Positions 11,989 to 57,933 of a stretch of DNA of 64,000 bases are shown here, piece after piece. Source of the DNA: Pempheris klunzingeri (lineage: Eukaryota; Chordata; Actinopteri; Acropomatiformes; Pempheridae); contig NC_092024.1 in assembly GCF_042242105.1 (NCBI RefSeq), positions 8,215,001-8,279,000 on the forward strand, written 5' to 3'. The notes under the pieces are model-generated. The model searched no databases and was not told the origin of the DNA. It worked only from the letters and a program-made list of their open reading frames with translations. Each line of letters opens with the position of its first letter. Position 1 is the stretch's first letter. The position numbers and the translations under genes are program-made.

Positions 11989-13124
11989 CAGGTGCAAGCA
12001 GAGAGCCCAGTTGAGATTACAGAGTGTTGACTCAGAGTGAGCACTGTGCAACTCTATCTGTTGCCTGTTAGTCAGGCATTTAGGCTTAGCTTGCCGCTTG
12101 CCAAGGCCCAGCTTTGGTGTCACTTGAAGCATTTCCTTGCCCCCGCTTCATTTCTCTCTGAGCAAAAGACAGTGCAAATGCTCTTTTTAGGCTGCCTCTT
12201 TGTTTTGTCTGCCTTTTTTTTGTTTTGTTTTTATTGAATTTGTCCATAAGTAGAGATATTCCTCTCTGTAATTCTTTGTCCCTAAGCACAGTATTTCTAA
12301 CATTACAGAATTTTTTATCAGAGGAATAGAAATTGCACAATTGCACCCCTACTCCCAATATGCATATAATGCATGCAAGCCGTTGGTTGTCTCATCCACA
12401 GCCTTGTTAGGGAAAAAAAACAAACTGGGGTTGATGTAACCCAGAAACTGGACAGTGTAGTTTTAGTTGACTGCTCAGTTATACTTTCTGTAAATTTAAT
12501 TTCTCCTCAGACTTCTAAAATACCACCTGAATGTAGGTTTTTACAATGTTTAAGTCCCCCCAGGATGCAAAAAACATATGGAGGACGTGACCTCCGTATC
12601 CTCCATGCTAGCTTCACCCCTGTACAAAACTGAGCCACTGATACAGCGCCGGCCTTCATCTTAAGCAGGACAGGTGACAGTTTGCTGTTTGGCAGTGTGT
12701 GCACCTGCATCGTGCAGGTAAAGGAAGGTGGGAGACGGTTATGTTGGTCAAGTCAGCTGCTAGACGGTTTCAGTTCAGTTTTCAAAATGGCTAGCTGGCT
12801 AGCTCCTTTGTTCACTGCTCCAAGCTAACACTGCTATGAGGCTGCTAGCGTCTCCAGAAACAGGAAGACTGACCTTGTAAAGGAAAAGAAAAGTGTCAGT
12901 GCTGCTATTACATGACATGTAGACTGATAAATGTTTTTCCTGCTAGCAGGCAGAGACTAATGATGGCCGTGTGGGCAGACTGCCATGAAATCTACTGAGC
13001 ACATTGATGTTGATCAGAGGATGAACCCTTTCCAAGTTTGACATGAGCTTTCCTCTAGCGCCTCCCTCAGGACTAAATACCAACTTTGTACACAAAATAT
13101 CTACAGCTAACAGCCAGATTTCAA

Positions 13125-13280
13125 TGAAGGGAATAGTTCAGTATTTAGGGAAATGTGCTTTCTTGCTGAGAGTTAAATTAGGTGAAGTTATGTGAAGCTA
13201 TAGGCTAGTTAGCTTAGCATAGCGACTGGAGACAAGGAAAAGTTTCTAGTCTTTATGCTAAGCTAATGCTTTAGCTTCAT
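13125..13280. repeat. Dispersed fish repeat (copy B)
   Basis: Contains CTTTCTTGCTGAGAGTTAAA and GTTAGCTTAGCATAGCGACT, sharing word order with the copies near 1520 and 22410. It is shorter and more diverged. Confidence 0.55.
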
Positions 13281-14193
13281 AAGTGCGTTTCTCAAAATAT
13301 TAATCTTTTCTTTTTCTTTTTTTTTAAAACTACGGTCCCCAGAGGACAGAAGCTAAGTGTTTTTGGTGACCTTTTCCTGATCTTTCTTCTCGCGCCATCA
13401 TTAGGCTAAATTTACAATTTTAGTACGTCTACTAGCCGAGAAATTTCATCTGAAGAGCGGCCTGCTTTTTAAGGGGGAACTAACCCGAAAACCTTTTGGT
13501 TCATCTGTTTTTTTCCCCTCCTGCTTGACACTGTTACACACACTTTCAGACACACACAGACAAAACAACATGCATGTTATGTCTCATTCTAATCTGCACC
13601 ATGTTGCGTCGGCGTTGCAAACGGTACACTGTCCATGTCTGAGACAGAGGCTGAAGATACGACAGCCTAACGCTCATGTGGAAATCCTGGACCACCGAAT
13701 CAGTCGTTGTGATGGCAAACAGACTCGTGACAAATCTCCAGCATTCCTTTTTTTGATGATGGACTACAGGCTTGGTCAACAGCCTGAATTATGCAATGAC
13801 AACTAACTCCAACCCTAATATAGACGAGTGGTCCACAGACGAAATGTTACTTTTCAAAAACAACAGAGAAGTTGCCTTAACTCTTGCTTGTATAATCTCT
13901 ACGGTTAAGACAATGATGCTCGCTTGTAAAGAAGACTCTCCCTTCTTTGTACAAAATGGAATATACCAGAAACAACAAACTTTGTTATCTTGCTAGTGTC
14001 AATGTATAGATGATCAGCTTTTTCTGTAACTTGTATGAACCGTCACATTTTTGCTAAGAAGAAACCCTCCTCTCAAATTCCTTGTCCCTAAACATCCAAT
14101 CTGTTCAACGTTTTAACTTGTGGTGGACTGTCAATCTTTTTTGTGTACATTTTATAGTATTATTTATTGTTGACAAGTTTTGCATTTGCAAAT

Positions 14194-14199
14194 AATAAA
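14194..14199 (+). terminator. sobp: Candidate poly(A) signal of sobp
   Basis: AATAAA followed by an A-run and then a GT-rich stretch (GAAGGTGGTTTG), in an AT-rich 3'UTR-like context. It is the most distal good signal before the intergenic region. Confidence 0.45.
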
Positions 14200-14215
14200 A
14201 AAAAAGAAGTGAAGG

Positions 14216-17100
14216 TGGTTTGACCTGAGCATTCTATTCCAATGTAAATGCCTGGTGAACAGTGAAAAGCTTTTTTTAATTATTAAAATGGAGAAAACAG
14301 TGATATGAGGAGATGATCTTCTGTCTTTTTATTATGACGTTGTAACATGTACATAACATGTGGCCAAAATTGCTTTGGAAAATAATCAATTTTTGTGTTG
14401 TAACAGTATTTGTTTTATCCAGTGAATTGCTCATGAAGACAAATAAATAAGAGGCACACACAACTCAGATGGGTCATATCTGCTCATTCTACATGTACAA
14501 GGAACCTGCACACGTAAAGGTCGTACAGCAGACTATTAGCTTTATATGAGATCACATAACAACTGTCAAATCCACCACTTTTCTCTCAGCGTTTTCCACT
14601 TAGTTAATCATATTCTAATGATAAAACCTTTAATATAAATACTGAGGGAAGAGCTGCGAAGCTCAAAGGAAATATATTTCAGTAACAAGTAAAAAGATTT
14701 GAACTATTCATGTGTATGAAAAAACACAATTTCCCTTGCCCTTTAGGCATGCTATCTAATCTTAGGAACCCAAAGGCAATGAGCCGTGAGTTGTCAGCCA
14801 CTTTTGAATAAAGTAACAAGTAACAAAAACCAGCTTCTAAAAAATCAAGAATGTCAAAGGCAGCCATGCTAGTCTGATTTCTACAGTCTTATTAATAATT
14901 TATGCATATGATTATGCAGTGATTATGTGTTTAAACACATTTTAATATACTGAATCATACATAACTAGTTAAGCTTTAGTTATACCATCCTGGTTATACA
15001 ATTTAAATATTGATCAGATGGAGTAGATTGAAAAAGAAACCAGCACTAAATAATGAGCCCAGTAATTACTATGTATTGGCACTGATAATTAGCCCACTAC
15101 TGATGCTAGTTAGTAATCATTTATAGGTTAAAATGTGCCAATAAAACATCATGGAATTTTAAAAACAGTTTCATTTTATAAAATCTAATCTAATTTTATC
15201 AAATCTAAGCGTATCAATCTCATTTGTTCTGTGTCATGTTGGAGGGGTGTCTGACTTTTACAGCTCTGCAGAGAGCTGTGGATTAAATGGTCTCTAGCTC
15301 CATCTTATGGCTTCTGAAAGCATTGGCCCGCTCCACTTTTGGGATGTAATGGGAAAAGGTTTGATTTCCTCAAGGGGGAGATATAATCAAGGGCACACAG
15401 TTTAATGAACTCGCCTCGCAAACAACAGCTGTGTGGAGAAAAAACCTCTGAAGCCTTCAGCGGCCGTTTATTCAGGCTGTGCTGAGGCGGTTCATCTCAT
15501 GATGTCTCACCATCCTGCATGAACACATGGAGGAGACAAAATAACACGAACACATTACAGTATGGAGAATGTGTTAGATGAGAGGAAATAAACAGGACTT
15601 TCTTTTGGTTTGAACATTTGTTGCAGATCATTTGACTGCACAATACTGAGCTGTGTCTCTTATATGGAGTATTACATTAGGGATATAACAATATCTTTTT
15701 ATTGAGCTATTGAGAAGACTACCATAGACCACATTTATAAAATTAAAAAAGAAAACAACCAACATACCTCAACATAAACTTTGTTATGAATATTTCAGTC
15801 ACTGTTTCTGGTGTTTTCGCAGAGCAAGTAATGAAATTCAGAAGAAAATCAATATCATTAATATCTTATCATTATGTTTAGAATAATATAAATACTAATG
15901 AAACAGAACAATACAGTAAGTTTTCAGCATTATTACATTGTTTGATTTTCTGTCAGTACCTAAGAAAATGGTCTTACAATCACATGAATAAAACATCTTT
16001 TTTAGCATTAATTGACTCAATTAAACTTACATTGATAGCATCCTTGTGGCACATTTTTACATGCTCTAAGAACAACAAGGACAGCTATACACCACATCAT
16101 ATGGCTCATTGCATAAAAGTGATATTTTCTTTAGAATGGCATTGGAAGCTCGTAGATCATGAGCCACGAGTCAGGGTTGAATGTGGTGAGTGATGAGCCA
16201 TGATCCTCATTAGGTTTTGTAAATAAAGAGACGAGACGTGAGGTCAAACTGCAGTTTGTTTATCCCGTGTCTCATACAGTTGATCACTGAGTTGATTCAC
16301 ACTACATTTCCCAGATATCACCTGCCAAATGAACTGCTCTGAGGGGTTTTCCTTGGATTTTCTGTTGCTGGAGTTTGTGTTTCTGCAGGTGGCGCTCGTG
16401 TGTTTGTCTCTTCCACCGCTGTGGCTGCTGCTCCTCTAGAAAATATGAAATGCATCACTTCCTGTGAGTGATGCAGGATTTTGTTTTCCCAGGAGAGAGC
16501 AAGCACACACTAACTGTGTGGTGAACATGTAATGGAAATAGCTGCTAAACTTCATCAATGAGAGGGGCAGCAGCTAAATGTGTGTTCCTGTAAAGATGTG
16601 ACAGTTCACTGTAACAGAGCTGTGATCGTTAAGTCAGGTGAAGGTGACGGGATGCATCTATGGTCCAGCTGCTCCCTCTGTGTGTGAAACAGAACACATC
16701 ACATCTCCTGACCACAGCAACTCTGTTAGTAGACAAACATAAACCTGAGGAATGCGTCCTGCTGGCCAGTAGATATAACACAATATATCAGTCTCACTGA
16801 GACTCGCTGAGATAATTAAGCTAATTTCCACTCTCAAATTATTCATTATTTTATCAGCGATCCTAGAGGGTTCTTTTTTTTTTTTTATCTGATAGGATAA
16901 TTAATATCAACCATGAGCTTATCAGTTACAGCTATCAGTTACTTAGGCGATCAGCCTGAAAAATATTGCAGAACAGATTTTCATGAAAGTCAGGTTGACC
17001 TTGGGCCTGGGAGAACTAATTAACTGGTGGTGATATGAAGGAAGGAGGAAAAAAAAGAGCTGAAACCCTTCCTCCAAATCCTACATGTACACAGACAGAT
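14216..17100. other. Intergenic region between sobp and rock2
   Basis: No conserved coding potential is visible on either strand. It is mostly AT-rich and unique-looking. A CTCF-like word lies at 16383-16396, and base composition becomes GC-rich approaching the rock2 promoter. Confidence 0.6.
16383..16396 (+). promoter_or_regulatory. CTCF-like motif
   Basis: CTGCAGGTGGCGCT matches the core of the vertebrate CTCF consensus (S-Y-AG-R-K-GGC-R-S) at every core position. It lies between two genes transcribed in the same direction, where a boundary would make sense. This is a sequence match only. Confidence 0.35.
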
Positions 17101-17977
17101 GCAGGCAGAGAGGTAGAGGTGTAGGAGGACGGGACAGGTGGCTTATGGGTAACTGAGTCCTCGGTGTGTTGATGTCAGGGGGAGGAGAGAGGCTCCAGAC
17201 CGAGGCGGTGTGTGCGTGTGTGTATCGGTGTGTGTAGATGTGAGTTTGCGGCGGAGAATTCAGCGGCCGGAGGACTTTTTCCTCTACGAATAAAACTACC
17301 GACTTTTGTTTTGAGGAAATGGAGCCAACGACGAGGAGAAGACGAGGAGGACAGATGCGAAAATGCGAGAAGAGCTCCAGGAAGAGAGTGAGTGCTTATT
17401 AAAAATTCAGCGCGGGAGAAGAGACATTATCGCCCCCTCGGATGACTTGTGGCAGCACTGAGGAGAAACTACGGCACCGACGGGCTTCAAACATCGTTGA
17501 ATGGGGTGAAACGAAGCGGAGTTTTCTCTAAAAGGCGAGTCCAGAGCTTTTTCCAAGCGGCCAAAAAGCAAAGGGAAGGGGAGGAGAGGGGGCCAAAGAA
17601 AACGCCCTGCTGCCTGTTGCTGGTATCTCCACATTCAAACTTTATCGCCGAGTTGGAAAATGCATCTTTCACTCAGCGGGAGCGGATAATTCAAGTGTGA
17701 CGCTATCTTTAATTAGCTCAAAGCCTCGGACAGCTAGCTAAGCGAAGGTTTTTTTGGGGTGGGAGAAGCGGGGAGTCCTTGAGCTTTGGGAATATTTGCT
17801 CCTCATTGTGCACACTATTCCTGTCGGAGGCGATTTGGGTGGGCTGAGAGCCCAAGGCTGCTCCGGGAGGCCCACGGCCATTAGCCAGGAAACAAAGAGG
17901 CTTCACATGTAAACCCTAAACAGTTTGGGAAAACCTCTCCGTGTTTTACTCTACTTTGACCGACCCCCGCTGCAGGC
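17100..17977 (+). promoter_or_regulatory. rock2: rock2 promoter and 5'UTR region
   Basis: GC- and CpG-rich stretch directly upstream of the rock2 ATG, unlike the AT-rich flanks. It contains upstream ATGs (for example 17319) and a strong donor-like GTGAGT at 17388, so an alternative first exon or a 5'UTR intron is possible. The exact transcription start cannot be read from sequence. Confidence 0.6.
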
Positions 17978-45509
<27,532 letters not shown>

Positions 45510-48276
45510 CAAAGCAGACGGGAAATCACGTCTGAACACTTTTTGCTGTTGGGACCAGATTTTAAAAGCAAATTTTTATTTGTTTATTCATTGTATTCTC
45601 GTTTCTGTGAAGAATGGAGCCCCTGAATGGTCGCTGCTGTCTTGCATTCTGTCTGATCCATAGAGAAAGGCTGAGCTGTAGTATGATTTGATATTATATA
45701 TTATGTTGTAGGCCACCGCTGGTTGTGATCAATGTGAGTTGGTGCACCCTCAGCTGTAGCTGGCTGAGGCACAAGTCAGTTTGATTGCAGATAGACATCG
45801 ACAGTAACTCTCTCACTGACTGCTGCAAGGCTGATTGAGACCGACTGTAGCTGTGATTATGAAACATATAGATATGGGTGACTGAGCTTTGGCTGTTGCT
45901 GTGATTGTGGTCATAGCCATGCCTTGGTTGTTACAATTATGTCTATGACAGATTGATTTATAATGGGTTTAACACTTTCTAGATGGATTGCATGTGCAGT
46001 GAGTTGACATGGTTGTGCTGGCAGAATAATGAATAAATGCATCATGTAAAGTCTCTCCGTTCACTAAATTGACAACGCATTACTACAGCACAGCTACCAA
46101 CACACTAACTGTTCCTATGGATCAGGAGGATTGAAGAACTTATTGTGAGGGAAGCAAAAGCAGTTCCCATTGTGACCCTTTGGGGGCTCCGTAGCTCCAA
46201 GAGTTGTCTTGCTGTTGTTTCAAAGACTTTCCACCCTAACAAGTTAGATCGAATTTCCTGAATCTTTTAGGCTGAAAATTGTCAATGTTGTTGAAAATTC
46301 AGTTAGTGGTGAATGCTGGTATTTGTCTCATCTATAATGAATCCAGAGTTACCAAATCCAACAAAAACAATGCTGATATCTCCATACCCAGTGTGAAAGT
46401 TAATGGTCTCTGCTGCTTCAGAGAATGGAAATGGAAAAATGGAAAGCGCTTTGTTCCTCATATACACGATGAGCCTGCTAAAGATGAGAGCCTGTTCTCA
46501 GTTTCCCCTCTGGTCGGTCTTGTTGTGTCTCAGGCTCTCCCCTACATAACACAGTAGCCACTCATGCACTTGACAAGAACAGAGTTTATTCATGGATACC
46601 AGTTTGTGTGCAGTAGTTGTTACCTGGCCAACAAAACTAATCTCCCCTTCCAGATTGGAGGACTTTGGTCTTCAGGACTGGCACTGGGCATTGGATGATA
46701 TCGATGATGATTGTTCCTCTATTCATTTCTGATGGTAACTGTGTGTGCTGTGCAGTGCTGTGATTTCAGTGGCAGTGGAACATCATTTCCACGGGGCCTG
46801 TACACATCTACACTCAGAATTTGCTGTGAGTTTAGAGAAAAGAGAAGGAAACACGGGAGGAGATCAAATCTGAATACTGATGAACGAAGCTCAGTGTTTC
46901 ATACCGTCTGCTGCTGTTTCTGCACCTTGAAAAACACAAGACCCACACTGTTGTTTTTAGGGCAGCAGCTGACCACAGCACCTACAGAAGACTAAACTTT
47001 GATATTTCTAAAAGGTGCCGTTCGCTGCTCTCTAAACATTCCTCACTCATGGTGACCTCGTGTCCTCTGACCTCAGCCCTCGCAGGTCAAATGGCTTCAA
47101 AATGAGGCGAGAAGAATCCCACAGTGGACACTGGTACAAATGATGACTGCTCCCACCTTGTTCCTCCTTTTCCCAGACGTTTCCCTGTAAACGGCTCAAT
47201 TCCCAAATGTGTGTATGCTTGTTTACAACCAAAGCGTGTCTTTTAGCACTCCACGTTGAGACACGGTCCTGGTTGTCAGTTTGTGGTGGTGGTGGTGGTG
47301 GGCTATGTCCACATACATTGGTCCTAGTGCATGTGCTTGTTGGGGTTCCTTACATGTGTGGGAAACATCTGGTTGCTCACATGACAGCTTTGATCACCAC
47401 TACACTGGGTGTTTAAAATGAAAGCAGACACATTGTCCTGTGGGTTTAAATATAAACTGTTTTTTAAAATTATTTATTTAGGGGCTGAACATAAAGCCAA
47501 TGTCTGATTGTATCACATTTGTCTCATGCACTCATGTCCAAGTGAAAATACCTTTTTCTATATTTTAAAATTGGGTTACTACAGCCCGGGGTATCTGTGA
47601 TTTTAATAATCACGATCACATCTAGTGCTATCAGTGTTCACATGTTGGCCAATAAGTTACAAAAAAGTTCCAGCATGCAAACACGTGTTTCCATTAATGC
47701 AGGAACAGCTTCTCCATTATGTCACCAGAGAGCACTGACAAGTGTAATTTCCTACTGTAAAATGTCCCTCTCGGTATATCTGTGTCATGATTCTTTAAAA
47801 ACCATATTTAAGAGGTATTTTGGTTAACAGAAGCCTTTGTTTATATTCTTTTTTTCGTATTATTATTACGTTCTTGCACAATATTAAGACTCTTTTTAAG
47901 ATCTTGACTGAAGAAAGAAATTCATAAATAAATGTCTTGGTGAAGGCCTGACAACCAAAATGTTTTTTAACAAGTGATTTGTGCAGGATTCTTTAGTTAT
48001 TTAGATGCTAGGAGGACATGGTCTCTGTCAGTACTCTGGACAAACAGCTATTTGCCGAGACTAACACTGCATCTGTTTCTCTTCCTCTCCAGTTAACCTT
48101 GCTTGGGAGTGTGGTGCGTCGTCAAGGTGGTGGGGCGTGTTTCCTCCTAAATCAAAGACTGAACACAAAGCTCCGCTTGCAGATCAGCACTCTGAACTCC
48201 ACAACACTTCTCCACAAACCCACCCTGTCGCGCTGCAGTCTGTGAGAGTTACAAAGTCTGTTTTTTTTTTTTTTTT

Positions 48277-48301
48277 CCTCTCTCTCTCTCTCTCTCTCTC
48301 C
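48277..48301. repeat. (CT)n microsatellite after a poly-T run
   Basis: About 12 CT units, preceded by a T-run (48261-48276), in the rock2 3'UTR. Confidence 0.9.
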
Positions 48302-49670
48302 CCTTTTGTCGAACTTCTCTCCCAGCCACTTGAAGCGGTAATGACTATGAAAACTCAACACCTTCGACCTTTTCACCCGTCTGGATGGCTTGTAAGCATA
48401 TTAGCTGAAGTCTTCTCTTGGGCCCTCGAGTAGAGCAGAGCAGTTATGTGTGTCTGGGGGGGGGGGGCTGGAGTAGCTCGTTCAGCCCCCACAGAACAGA
48501 GAAGAGCTCTTATGAGCCCGAACAGGGCCGGCAAGAAGGGGACACACTTACCTCAACACTTCTCACCAGGACACACTGTCTAATTGAAGGACCCAACAGG
48601 AACATTCTTATCTCCTCCTCACCACCTTTTGGGGACTTTTGTGGCCAAATAAGAAAAAAAAAGACATTCTTGTGTTTGATGATTGTGAACGATATGAAGG
48701 GTTTAATGGGGAACACTACACTCAGAAGATAGTAAATTGTCATTTGGTGGCTGAACGCAGCTGTGGTTGTTGAACTTGATCCCAGATGCAGTATCTGTAC
48801 TTTTGCTCATTCAAAATCTTTAACATATTGATTGTAGCTTCTTGCTTCCCACAGTTGTGCTTTTCAGGCGAGCGTCCACATGGGTCACAGAAACTTGAAC
48901 AAGGTACAAACGAGCTGTGACTTCTAGGGAAGTGGGCAGGAAGGGAAGCGTGTGTCGGATTCCTCCAGGATGCAAGCGAATAATTCCTTGAGTGCCTCTC
49001 ATTCAGATTTCTGACTCGGGCACGCTCTGAATCACCGGTTTGTCGTCGCGTGACTACATTTAACAGTTCTAAGTGAACAGAATCCTGCTCTGCATGGCAT
49101 TAGAGGGAGGCCCGGGCATGAGATCCTCACAATCCCATAACCTTTCAAACCTGCACTGTCAGTTACGAGGGTTAATGTTTACTGAATCAAGGGGTGCACC
49201 GTTACTGCTTTTCTGATCTGAGCTCGGCTCCTTTTGTTGTTTGAATGTACATCTGGGCTTTACCAGAGACGACACACAGGCATTGTATTACTTGTATCCA
49301 AATATACTTGACTGAAGCCCCCTTTTTAATCACCAACTACTCTGAGTGAACTTGCATGTGTTTGCCTTTTCAGGCCTCACACTGAAGTGCCGGCACCCAC
49401 AGGCCTCCACCTATTAGAAATGTAGTTTTGGGTCATTCCTGATAGCGAAGATGAGGGGAATTAACCAATAAGAAGCAGAAACAATGAAGGTATGCAATCA
49501 TATTCCAGGAGTCAAAATACTGAGCAGCACTATTCCATTGAAAGTTTTTCTAAATGTGTTTGTCCTGATATTTTTGTATTAAAAGTAACCAGACTCTGAG
49601 TTTGGGCACATTGTTGCGTGTATGTGGCTTATCTAGCAGGTGGAGAGTAACTGTGTGTATGAGTGTACGC

Positions 49671-49704
<34 letters not shown>

Positions 49705-49888
49705 ACAGAGTCCTCTCCTTTAACCAAGAAGCATGTTTTATACATATAAATATACACAGTATATATTTTACATGCCATACAGTGCACATTATATTATTTA
49801 TACAGCCTTGTCCACTTTGTATTTAAGGGCTCTACATCCAGATTGCATGTTTGCTACCAAACAGCTCTATAATAATAACTACTTCAAC

Positions 49889-49894
49889 AATAAA
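49889..49894 (+). terminator. rock2: Distal candidate poly(A) signal of rock2
   Basis: AATAAA in AT-rich sequence, the last plus-strand signal before the opposing slc66a3 3' end. Confidence 0.4.
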
Positions 49895-50041
49895 GACATG
49901 GATGTGCCTTTTGGTTTTCGATTATTTTTCTGCTTTAAAAAGAAACAACTTGGAAGCTATAATTCTCTAAAAAGGTTTTTTTGGGGTGAGTTTTAATGCA
50001 TGCAACTGAAATACCACAATGTAAGAAGCTTGAATGTTTGC

Positions 50042-50047
50042 TTTATT
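50042..50047 (-). terminator. slc66a3: Candidate poly(A) signal of slc66a3
   Basis: TTTATT on the plus strand reads AATAAA on the minus strand, about 410 bp past the slc66a3 stop codon. Confidence 0.45.
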
Positions 50048-50458
50048 AAAACATTTCAGAAAAGAACTTTACACTTATAAAAGCTTTTTCAAAATACAGT
50101 ATTTTCTTCTCCTGAGTAAGAAGATCTCAGATGCTCTTGGCTTGTGCTGTCCTAATGTAACACTACATTTTCCCCGCGTACAGTCTGAGAAATCGTTGGT
50201 CTCTGCTCTCACTACAGGCTGTAGCAGAGTTGAGTCACTGGAATGTTATCAAAAGATGTGTGGGTTCGATATTGAGGTAAAAACGATATTAAAAAAAGCA
50301 CATTTTATGGGTCAGTATTGTAAAAAGTGCATACACACTACCTCCCAGTTTCTTTCTAGTCTTAGCTGTGTCCAGTGTAATCTCTGGTGAACAGAGCTGG
50401 AAGACGAGGGAATAAACTGCAGGTTTTACAGACTAGCCAGTCAGCTGGATTTAAAAAC

Positions 50459-56137
<5,679 letters not shown>

Positions 56138-56600
56138 TGTCTGGTGATGAACTAAAAACTAAATGTAAACTTTCGATCGTCGGATCTCGCAAGATTTTGT
56201 TACAAGTAGAAGCCAGATGCTGCTGCTGCTGCTGCCGCTGCCCTGTCACCAGTCAATCACACTAAACTAGAGCAGACTTCCGCTCCAACCTTTCAAAATA
56301 AAATAAAGGGTAGTTTGAAATGATGTTAACATCTGTTCATGTTGTAAGAATCTAAAAGAAATGGGGTGTTGAATCAATTACAAGAGCATTTTGTCTTAAT
56401 TGTAATGATACGTGGTATAGATAGATATAGATGTATAGATATAGACTTTAGATACTTTTATTTTGAAGGAAACCCTACTTAATTTCCTTTATTATTCTTT
56501 GAGCTTGGCAGTTTCCTGTCAGCCGGCATCCTTTCTCACTTCCGCATACATCCACTGCGAGCTGATTGGCTCGTTGTGCTCACAGGTTGGAGAGCGGTGC
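56138..56600 (-). promoter_or_regulatory. slc66a3: slc66a3 promoter region
   Basis: Two minus-strand GCGGAAGT ETS motifs (56276-56283 and 56538-56545) and a CCAAT box (ATTGG on the plus strand, near 56566) lie upstream of the ATG, next to a short GCT run. Typical of a housekeeping promoter without TATA. Confidence 0.45.
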
Positions 56601-56851
56601 ACTTGACATCCTCACATGAGGACATGTGATGTTTCTCTCTTCCTGCCTTCTCATTCAGCGAGTCTGCGTTTCAACACTCCTGAAACTAAGTCCTGCCCGC
56701 ACTCACATGATGGAAAGCACCCAAGCGCTATCGCTTAAATAACATACTATAAGAACTATAGCATCATAGTGTAGAATCTGCAGTGCGTTTACAGCAAGTA
56801 CAGCTTTTAACAAAATCACTTCAGTGCATCCACAGCTTGAACTGCAAACTC

Positions 56852-56952
56852 TTTATTCCAATGAGACACCGACTTAGACTGCAATCTAGCAACACTCAGA
56901 TCATAAAACCAATCTGAGGATGAAGTTTTCATCAGAGACCAGCGATTTTATT
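56852..56952 (-). terminator. cimip5: Candidate poly(A) signals of cimip5
   Basis: TTTATT at 56947-56952 and 56852-56857 reads AATAAA on the minus strand, implying a 3'UTR of about 0.8-0.9 kb. Confidence 0.35.
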
Positions 56953-57735
56953 CAAATTTAGACACCGGGGCAGTGATAATGAACAGAACAATATACAGAG
57001 CGGCATTTTGAGGCAGCAGCAGTGGTACAAAAACCTGAGACATGCTGCCGATCACATAAAGTGCACATGGGTATAAGCTACATCATGAAGAAAATCACAC
57101 AAATCAAATTCATGCAATCCCCCGGCTCCACGGCTTAGAGGTGCTGGGAAACATGGAACAATATGTAACAGATATTTTAGGTGTTTTAAATTGAAAAATA
57201 AGATCAATTTAACACTAAAAAAATATATTCTAATAGCATCACTCTAGCATGGTAATCTTTTGTTATGCACAGTGAGATGTTGTGGTGATACAACCTGTCA
57301 CTCATCCAAATTTGATCAGGTATCTCGTTGGATTATCAAGTATCTGATTAAAATACCTAATGCAGCTCGGGTGACATGAATCGGATCTGCCGGTGTTTTT
57401 CCTTCTCACCTGTCTCTGTCGGTGAGCAAATTGTCCTTAACGTTAAGTGTTGTGCTCCTTGTGAACAAACGCAGTTCCTGGATGTACAGTTCAATATGAT
57501 TAATGAATACGTCTCCTATATATGTATATCTAAGTTAGCAGGTTTAAGACATCAAACATCGTTTTCTCCTGCCTCATTCACTGATATGGCTTCTAAGTTA
57601 AAATGATTAAAGAAACCCCACTCCAAACCCTCTGAGCTCCACATAAGGGCAGTCCAGTCCCAGCTTTGTGGAGTCCAGGCTAAAACAAAAATGGTGTGCA
57701 GAGGTCCACATGTAGTGACCCGTCCCCGGAGAGCT

Positions 57736-57933
57736 CTAGCAGGGCAGCATCTCTGGATCCAGCTTGCGCTTGTGATGGCTTCCAGACCACAGTGACAGCC
57801 TGTCCAGTCTGACCAGTTCACTCCCCAGCGGAGAGGACAGCCTGCTGCCAAACATCTGGTTGGTGGTGTTGGGGACGTGATCAGAGAACAGGGACACGTA
57901 GCTGGGCAGAGGCTCCTCTGGCTTCAGCTGTCC
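57736..57933 (-). CDS. cimip5: cimip5 exon 3 (residues 89-153)
   Basis: GQLKPEEPLPSYVSLFSDHV, then NTTNQMFGSRLSSPLGSEL, ending LDPEMLPC and TAG at 57736-57738. Acceptor TTTGTAG. Confidence 0.93.
   Translation of the reverse strand, partial: GQLKPEEPLPSYVSLFSDHVPNTTNQMFGSRLSSPLGSELVRLDRLSLWSGSHHKRKLDPEMLPC

Larger units (their letters stand above)
9791..14215 (+). other. sobp: Probable sobp 3'UTR exon
   Basis: Sequence downstream of the 9790 acceptor has no conserved ORF. It ends in AT-rich sequence with AATAAA at 14194-14199, typical of a vertebrate 3' end. Earlier AATAAA words at 10698-10703 and near 11076 could give shorter isoforms. A TG microsatellite (about 11954-11985) and a dispersed repeat copy (about 13125-13280) lie inside, so part of this interval may instead be intergenic. 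Confidence 0.4.
45510..49915 (+). other. rock2: rock2 3'UTR
   Basis: No conserved ORF follows the stop. AATAAA words occur at 46032-46037, 47927-47932 and 49889-49894, so several 3' ends are possible; the last would give a UTR of about 4.4 kb. It contains a T16 plus CT run near 48260-48301 and GT-rich sequence near 49667-49705. Confidence 0.55.

Noticed and set aside
46279..46995. Two ORFs of about 92-94 residues in the rock2 3'UTR
   Set aside because: No conservation signal or domain; expected by chance in 4 kb.
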